Shown: piece after piece, positions 61,167 through 64,000 of the stretch | Layout of the letters: the number at the start of each line of letters is the position of its first letter | How positions within the stretch are numbered: position 1 is the first letter of the stretch | Source of the DNA: Spyradocola merdavium | Lineage (GTDB): Bacteria; Bacillota; Clostridia; Christensenellales; UBA1750 | Assembly: GCA_018711265.1 (NCBI GenBank) | Contig: DVIM01000067.1 | Location: 29,571-93,570, forward strand | Reading direction: 5' to 3' | DNA length: 64,000 nucleotides | Position numbers and translations under genes: made by a program | Notes under the pieces: generated by a model | Databases searched by the model: none | What the model was told of the DNA's origin: nothing | The model's input: the letters and a program-made list of their open reading frames with translations, nothing else

Positions 61167-62029
61167 CGATTTTGCTCCCCTTTCACATAGAGCAGGAGGA
61201 TGTCGTCGATCGTGGCGTCGTCCAGCACCTGCGGCCGGTACTTCCGCCGCGCCGCCTCCTTGTCCGCGACCAGCACGCTCCACTGGTAGTCCTCGCGCCG
61301 GCAGGCGAGGATGTCCGCCTTGTCGATCTTGGCAAAGTCCGCCGCTCCGCAGCGCAGGATGCCGTACCGGTCGAGCAGTTCGTCCTTGGGCTTGCAGAAG
61401 AGGAGCTTACCCCGGTGCAGAAAGGTGATGCGGTCCGCGATCCGCTCCAGGTCCGTCGTGATGTGCGAAGACATCAGGATCGAGTGCTCCTCGTCCTGCA
61501 CAAAGTCCCAGAACACCTCCAGCATCTCGTCCCGCATGACGGGGTCCAGGCCGCTGGTCGCCTCGTCCAGGATCAGGAGCTTGGGCCGGTGGGAGAGGGC
61601 CGCGGCGATCAGTAGCTTCATGCGCATCCCCTTGGAGAGCGCCTTGATCTCCTTGCGCGGGGGCAGGGCAAAGCGCGCAAGGTAGCTGCGGTACAGATCG
61701 GCGTCCCACTGGCGGTACGCCGCGCGGCAGACCTTGCCCACCTGCTCGGGCGTCAGCGTCTCGTAGAAGTTCACGCCGTCCAGCACCACGCCGATGTCCT
61801 CCCGCAGCGGCTTGGAGGCGGAAAGCGCCTGCCCCCAGAAGGTCACATTCCCCGCATCCCGGCGGATGAGGTCGAGCAGGGCGTGGATGGTGGTGCTCTT
61901 TCCCGCGCCGTTTTCGCCGATCAGGCCCATGACCTCTCCCTTGGGCAGGGAGAAGGAGACGTCGTCCAGCGTAAAGTCCGGGTAGCGCTTTGTCAGGTGC
62001 TCCACCTGCAAGATGGCTTCCATGGTCAT
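61163..62029 (-). CDS. ABC transporter ATP-binding protein
   Basis: 288 residues. Walker A is GLIGENGAGKST (about 38-49), signature LSKGMRMKL, Walker B LLILDEATSGLDP, H-loop SSHITTDLE. The signature LSKGM differs from LSGGQ, as in the YtrB/BcrA group. ATG 62029 overlaps the GntR stop (ATGA); ATG 62023 has better SD spacing (AAGGAG 7 nt upstream), so either start is possible. Confidence 0.94.
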   Translation of the reverse strand: MTMEAILQVEHLTKRYPDFTLDDVSFSLPKGEVMGLIGENGAGKSTTIHALLDLIRRDAGNVTFWGQALSASKPLREDIGVVLDGVNFYETLTPEQVGKVCRAAYRQWDADLYRSYLARFALPPRKEIKALSKGMRMKLLIAAALSHRPKLLILDEATSGLDPVMRDEMLEVFWDFVQDEEHSILMSSHITTDLERIADRITFLHRGKLLFCKPKDELLDRYGILRCGAADFAKIDKADILACRREDYQWSVLVADKEAARRKYRPQVLDDATIDDILLLYVKGEQNR

Positions 62030-62403
62030 TCTCCTTCCTGATAGAACATCGTCAGAATTTTGAGGAGCGTCTCCAGCGGAATCCCGCTCGTGCGGCCGAT
62101 GTCCGCTGCGCGCAGCAGGTGCTCCTCCGCCTGGCGCTGCTGCTCCTCCTGGTAAAAGTCGCGGTTCAACGGGGCGACAAAGGTCCCGCGCCCCACCGTC
62201 GTTTCGATGAAGCCGTCCCTTTGCAGGTCCTCGTAGGCCTTTTGCACCGTGATGACGCTGACGTGGATGGACTTGGCCAGCGCGCGCATGGAGGGGAGCG
62301 CCTCCCCCGGCTGCAGGGCGCCGCTCATGATCTGCGCCTTGATCTGCGAGGTGATCTGCTCGTAGATGGGCTTGCTCGTGCTGGTGCTGATGAGGATCTC
62401 CAT
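62026..62403 (-). CDS. GntR family regulator, YtrA type
   Basis: 125 residues. The N-terminal winged helix has SKPIYEQITSQIKAQIMSG and PSMRALAKSIHVSVITVQKA; the C-terminus is a short helical dimerisation tail, which marks the YtrA subfamily rather than the larger FadR/HutC types. In Bacillus YtrA represses an ABC operon that responds to cell-wall antibiotics. It is the first gene of this operon, and a TGTAC palindrome at its transcription start is the likely operator. Confidence 0.94.
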   Translation of the reverse strand: MEILISTSTSKPIYEQITSQIKAQIMSGALQPGEALPSMRALAKSIHVSVITVQKAYEDLQRDGFIETTVGRGTFVAPLNRDFYQEEQQRQAEEHLLRAADIGRTSGIPLETLLKILTMFYQEGE

Positions 62404-62426
62404 GCGGTCCCTCCTTTGTCATTTAG

Positions 62427-62475
62427 TGTACTTATCGTACAAGCACATTATAGACACGAGAAGGCCCCCTGTCAA
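62427..62475 (-). promoter_or_regulatory. Perfect consensus promoter and GntR operator
   Basis: On the minus strand TTGACA (62470-62475), 17-nt spacer, TATAAT (62447-62452), both perfect. Transcription starts near 62440, inside the palindrome TGTAC-TTATC-GTACA (62427-62441). A promoter this strong with a repressor site on its start must be held off by the regulator. Confidence 0.85.
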
Positions 62476-62487
62476 GGGGGCCTTCTC
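62458..62487. terminator. Perfect 12-bp hairpin enclosing the -35 box
   Basis: GAGAAGGCCCCC (62458-62469) and GGGGGCCTTCTC (62476-62487) pair perfectly around a six-base loop that is exactly the promoter's TTGACA (minus strand). It lies 11 nt after the DUF1836 stop, so it would also act on that transcript, though the following TTCTCGTGT is only weakly T-rich. Confidence 0.7.
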
Positions 62488-62497
62488 CGGAAACCGT

Positions 62498-63040
62498 CTA
62501 TTCTTTTTCGCGCTTCTTCTCGCGCGAGGGGGCGGGGAAGTGGACGTCCATGATCTTTTCGGCGACCATCTTGCCCACGTTGGCCTCCGCGGCGACGCGC
62601 AGCGCCATGTCGGAGCGATCCCCGCCCGCCTGCGCCGCGGCGCGCTCCAGGGCCGAAATGACCGCGCGCTCCTGCATGGCGCAGAAGCCGTCGTACATGG
62701 AGCGCACGTCCCGCGTCTCGAGCTGCGCGGCGATCAGGCGCTGGATCTCCGGCAGGGAGAGCACCTGCTTGAGCAGGCAGATCAGGATGAGCTGGCAGAG
62801 GTGGTCCCGCGTGTACCGCTTCTTGACGGGCGGGGGCAGCACCTTGAGCTTGACGTAGTTGTTGATCATGGCGGGCGTGATGCGCTTCTCCTGCGCGTCG
62901 CGAAGGAAAAGGCGCAGGCAGTCCTCGAGAATGGCGACCACCTGGTCCATGTACAGGTCGATCGCCGGAAGTTCGTCGTAGCGCGGCATGTGGTAGGCTT
63001 TCACTTGTTCGGCCCAGGGCCGCAGATCCTCTTGCTGCAA
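62498..63040 (-). CDS. DUF1836 domain protein
   Basis: 180 residues. The DUF1836 pattern is visible: PRYDELPAIDLYMDQVVAIL, ITPAMINNYVKLKVLPPPVK and the following YTRDHLCQLILICLLKQVL. The domain looks like a MerR-type helix-turn-helix (MINNYVK...LPPPVKKRYTRDHL), so a DNA-binding role is inferred. The C-terminus is basic (REKKREKE). TTG 63040 is chosen: AGGAG lies 8 nt upstream; earlier in-frame starts lie before the promoter's transcription start. Confidence 0.85.
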   Translation of the reverse strand: MQQEDLRPWAEQVKAYHMPRYDELPAIDLYMDQVVAILEDCLRLFLRDAQEKRITPAMINNYVKLKVLPPPVKKRYTRDHLCQLILICLLKQVLSLPEIQRLIAAQLETRDVRSMYDGFCAMQERAVISALERAAAQAGGDRSDMALRVAAEANVGKMVAEKIMDVHFPAPSREKKREKE

Positions 63041-63077
63041 ACGGTTCAGCTCCTCTCTGCATACTCCTCTGAAGAAC

Positions 63078-63106
63078 AGTGTAACATAAAAAGGAGTCCG
63101 GGACAA
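63078..63106 (-). promoter_or_regulatory. Sigma-A promoter for the DUF1836 gene
   Basis: On the minus strand TTGTCC (63101-63106), 17-nt spacer, TACACT (63078-63083). Confidence 0.58.
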
Positions 63107-63123
63107 GTACGAAGAAAAAACAC

Positions 63124-63152
63124 TTGACAAGGGCACACGAAAGAGATAATCT
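63124..63152 (+). promoter_or_regulatory. Sigma-A promoter for the SGNH hydrolase gene
   Basis: TTGACA (63124-63129, perfect), 17-nt spacer, TAATCT (63147-63152). Divergent from the DUF1836 promoter. Confidence 0.62.
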
Positions 63153-63186
63153 AATTTTGAAAACTAGATGACGAGGAGATGAGAGC

Positions 63187-63879
63187 ATGCTGCGAAAGGT
63201 GTATGTCTGGGGAGATTCCATCGCGAAGGGAATCGTGTTCGACGCCGCGCGCGGGCGGTACGTGGGCCTGCGGGAGCGCAGCGGGTTTTCCCGCGCGGCG
63301 GAGGCGCTGCACGTGGAGATGGAGAACCACGCGCGCTTCGGCATGACGTCGCAGCGCGGACGCCTGGCCCTGGAGAACGGATTGCAGAGCGCAGAGCCCG
63401 GCAGCCCGGTGCTGCTGAGCTTTGGCGGCAACGACGTGGATTACGATTGGGCCGCCATCTCGGAAACGCCGAAGGAGCGGCACGACCCGCACGTCCTGCC
63501 GGAGCAGTTCGCGGAGAACATGGCGCAGATGGTGCGCGACGCGCGCGGCGCGGGGCTGATCCCCGTGCTGCTGACGCTGCCGCCCATCGACTCCGAGCGG
63601 TACTTTTCCTGGGTCACGCGCGGCCTGGAAAAGGGCGAGAACGTCCTGAGGTGGCTGGGGGATGTGGAGCGCATCTACCGCACGCACCGGGGGTATTCGG
63701 AGATCCTCTGCCAGGTCGCGCGGACCGTGAACGCGCACCTGATCGACGTGCGCGGCGCGTTCGAGCGCGCGGGGGACAGCCTGCGCCGCCTCTGCGTGGA
63801 CGGCATCCACCCCAATGCCGAGGGACATGCCCTCATCGGCCAGGCGCTGACGGAATACGCTCTGGCGCACGGGTTCTAA
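63187..63879 (+). CDS. SGNH/GDSL-type hydrolase
   Basis: 230 residues without signal peptide, so cytoplasmic. Block I is VYVWGDSIAKGIVFD (nucleophile Ser about 12), block III is SFGGNDVDYDW with oxyanion Gly/Asn, block V is VDGIHPNAEGHALI with the Asp-x-x-His pair. SGNH enzymes are esterases or deacetylases; the substrate is unknown. GAGGAGATGAGAGC precedes ATG 63187. Confidence 0.92.
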   Translation: MLRKVYVWGDSIAKGIVFDAARGRYVGLRERSGFSRAAEALHVEMENHARFGMTSQRGRLALENGLQSAEPGSPVLLSFGGNDVDYDWAAISETPKERHDPHVLPEQFAENMAQMVRDARGAGLIPVLLTLPPIDSERYFSWVTRGLEKGENVLRWLGDVERIYRTHRGYSEILCQVARTVNAHLIDVRGAFERAGDSLRRLCVDGIHPNAEGHALIGQALTEYALAHGF

Positions 63880-63892
63880 CAGAGAATCGCCC

Positions 63893-64000
63893 GCCCCCTT
63901 CGGCTTCGCCCCGCCCCGCCGCTGGCGGTTCGGGGTTCCGGCCGGCTTATTGGGCCTGCGGCCCAAACACTCGGCCTACAGGGGCTCTGACGCGCCCCCT
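63893..64000. repeat. GC-rich palindromic, repeat-like intergenic DNA at the window edge
   Basis: The last 108 bases have no gene. They contain short palindromes: TTGGGCC-TGC-GGCCCAA (63950-63966), CCGCC-GCT-GGCGG (63916-63928), and pyrimidine-rich runs CCCGCCCCCTTCGGCTTCGCC. This composition is unlike the neighbouring intergenic spaces and could be the start of a dispersed repeat or an unfinished structural element; it is cut by the window. Confidence 0.4.

Overview
The window is about 64 kb of GC-rich chromosome, almost all protein-coding. It suggests a high-GC, endospore-forming member of the Bacillota, most likely class Clostridia. Support: AGGAGG-type Shine-Dalgarno (SD) sites throughout; promoters of sigma-A type (TTGaca-17-TAtaaT); the Bacillota block rpsP-khpA-rimM-trmD-rplS-rbgA-rnhB-yraN...dprA-topA-trmFO-hslV-hslU; RNase J, YlbF, HPr kinase, MutS2 and an uninterrupted sporulation sigma-K gene. 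No rRNA, tRNA, CRISPR array or intact insertion sequence was seen. The species cannot be named from the sequence alone.

Layout. 1-17216: ribosome, tRNA and DNA housekeeping, interrupted by a two-gene membrane glycosyltransferase unit (GT-C fusion plus GtrA) and comM/yifB, ending in hslVU. 17217-18140: a probable mobile-element scar holding a frameshifted gene fragment, an AT-rich membrane-protein gene and a strongly folded repeat. 18210-24619: XRE regulator, RNase J with a leader of about 350 nt, YlbF, MltG, a U32 enzyme and a Crp-like regulator. 24660-26608: a CNNM/CorC-type protein behind an acidic leader ORF and alternative hairpins, then Pth2. 26759-31700: a duplicated-domain lipoprotein, a NUDIX-GNAT fusion, sigK, DUF1848 and LysR. 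31752-36625: MarR, a heterodimeric ABC exporter and an HD protein.

36859-43431 is an envelope cluster: FHA-SEDS-PBP (peptidoglycan synthesis), then MoxR-DUF58-membrane protein. 43457-52918: UvrC, a HAD phosphatase, HPr kinase, ROK glucokinase, a long U32 enzyme and MutS2. 52961-56498: a two-component system followed by its probable target htrA. 56588-59381: a Trm11-like methyltransferase and Rho. 59428-62487 (minus strand): a GntR-regulated ABC transporter with a CPBP membrane protease and a zinc-ribbon protein, driven by a perfect consensus promoter whose -35 box lies in a hairpin loop. 62498-64000: DUF1836, an SGNH hydrolase and a GC-rich repeat-like end.

The genes form three functional groups: translation and RNA maturation or decay, envelope construction with its stress responses, and small regulator-transporter modules. 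The most unusual signals are regulatory: the leader at 24660-24876, the overlapping terminator/promoter/operator at 62427-62487, the RNase J leader, and the scar at 17217-18140. All promoter, operator and hairpin calls were made by eye.
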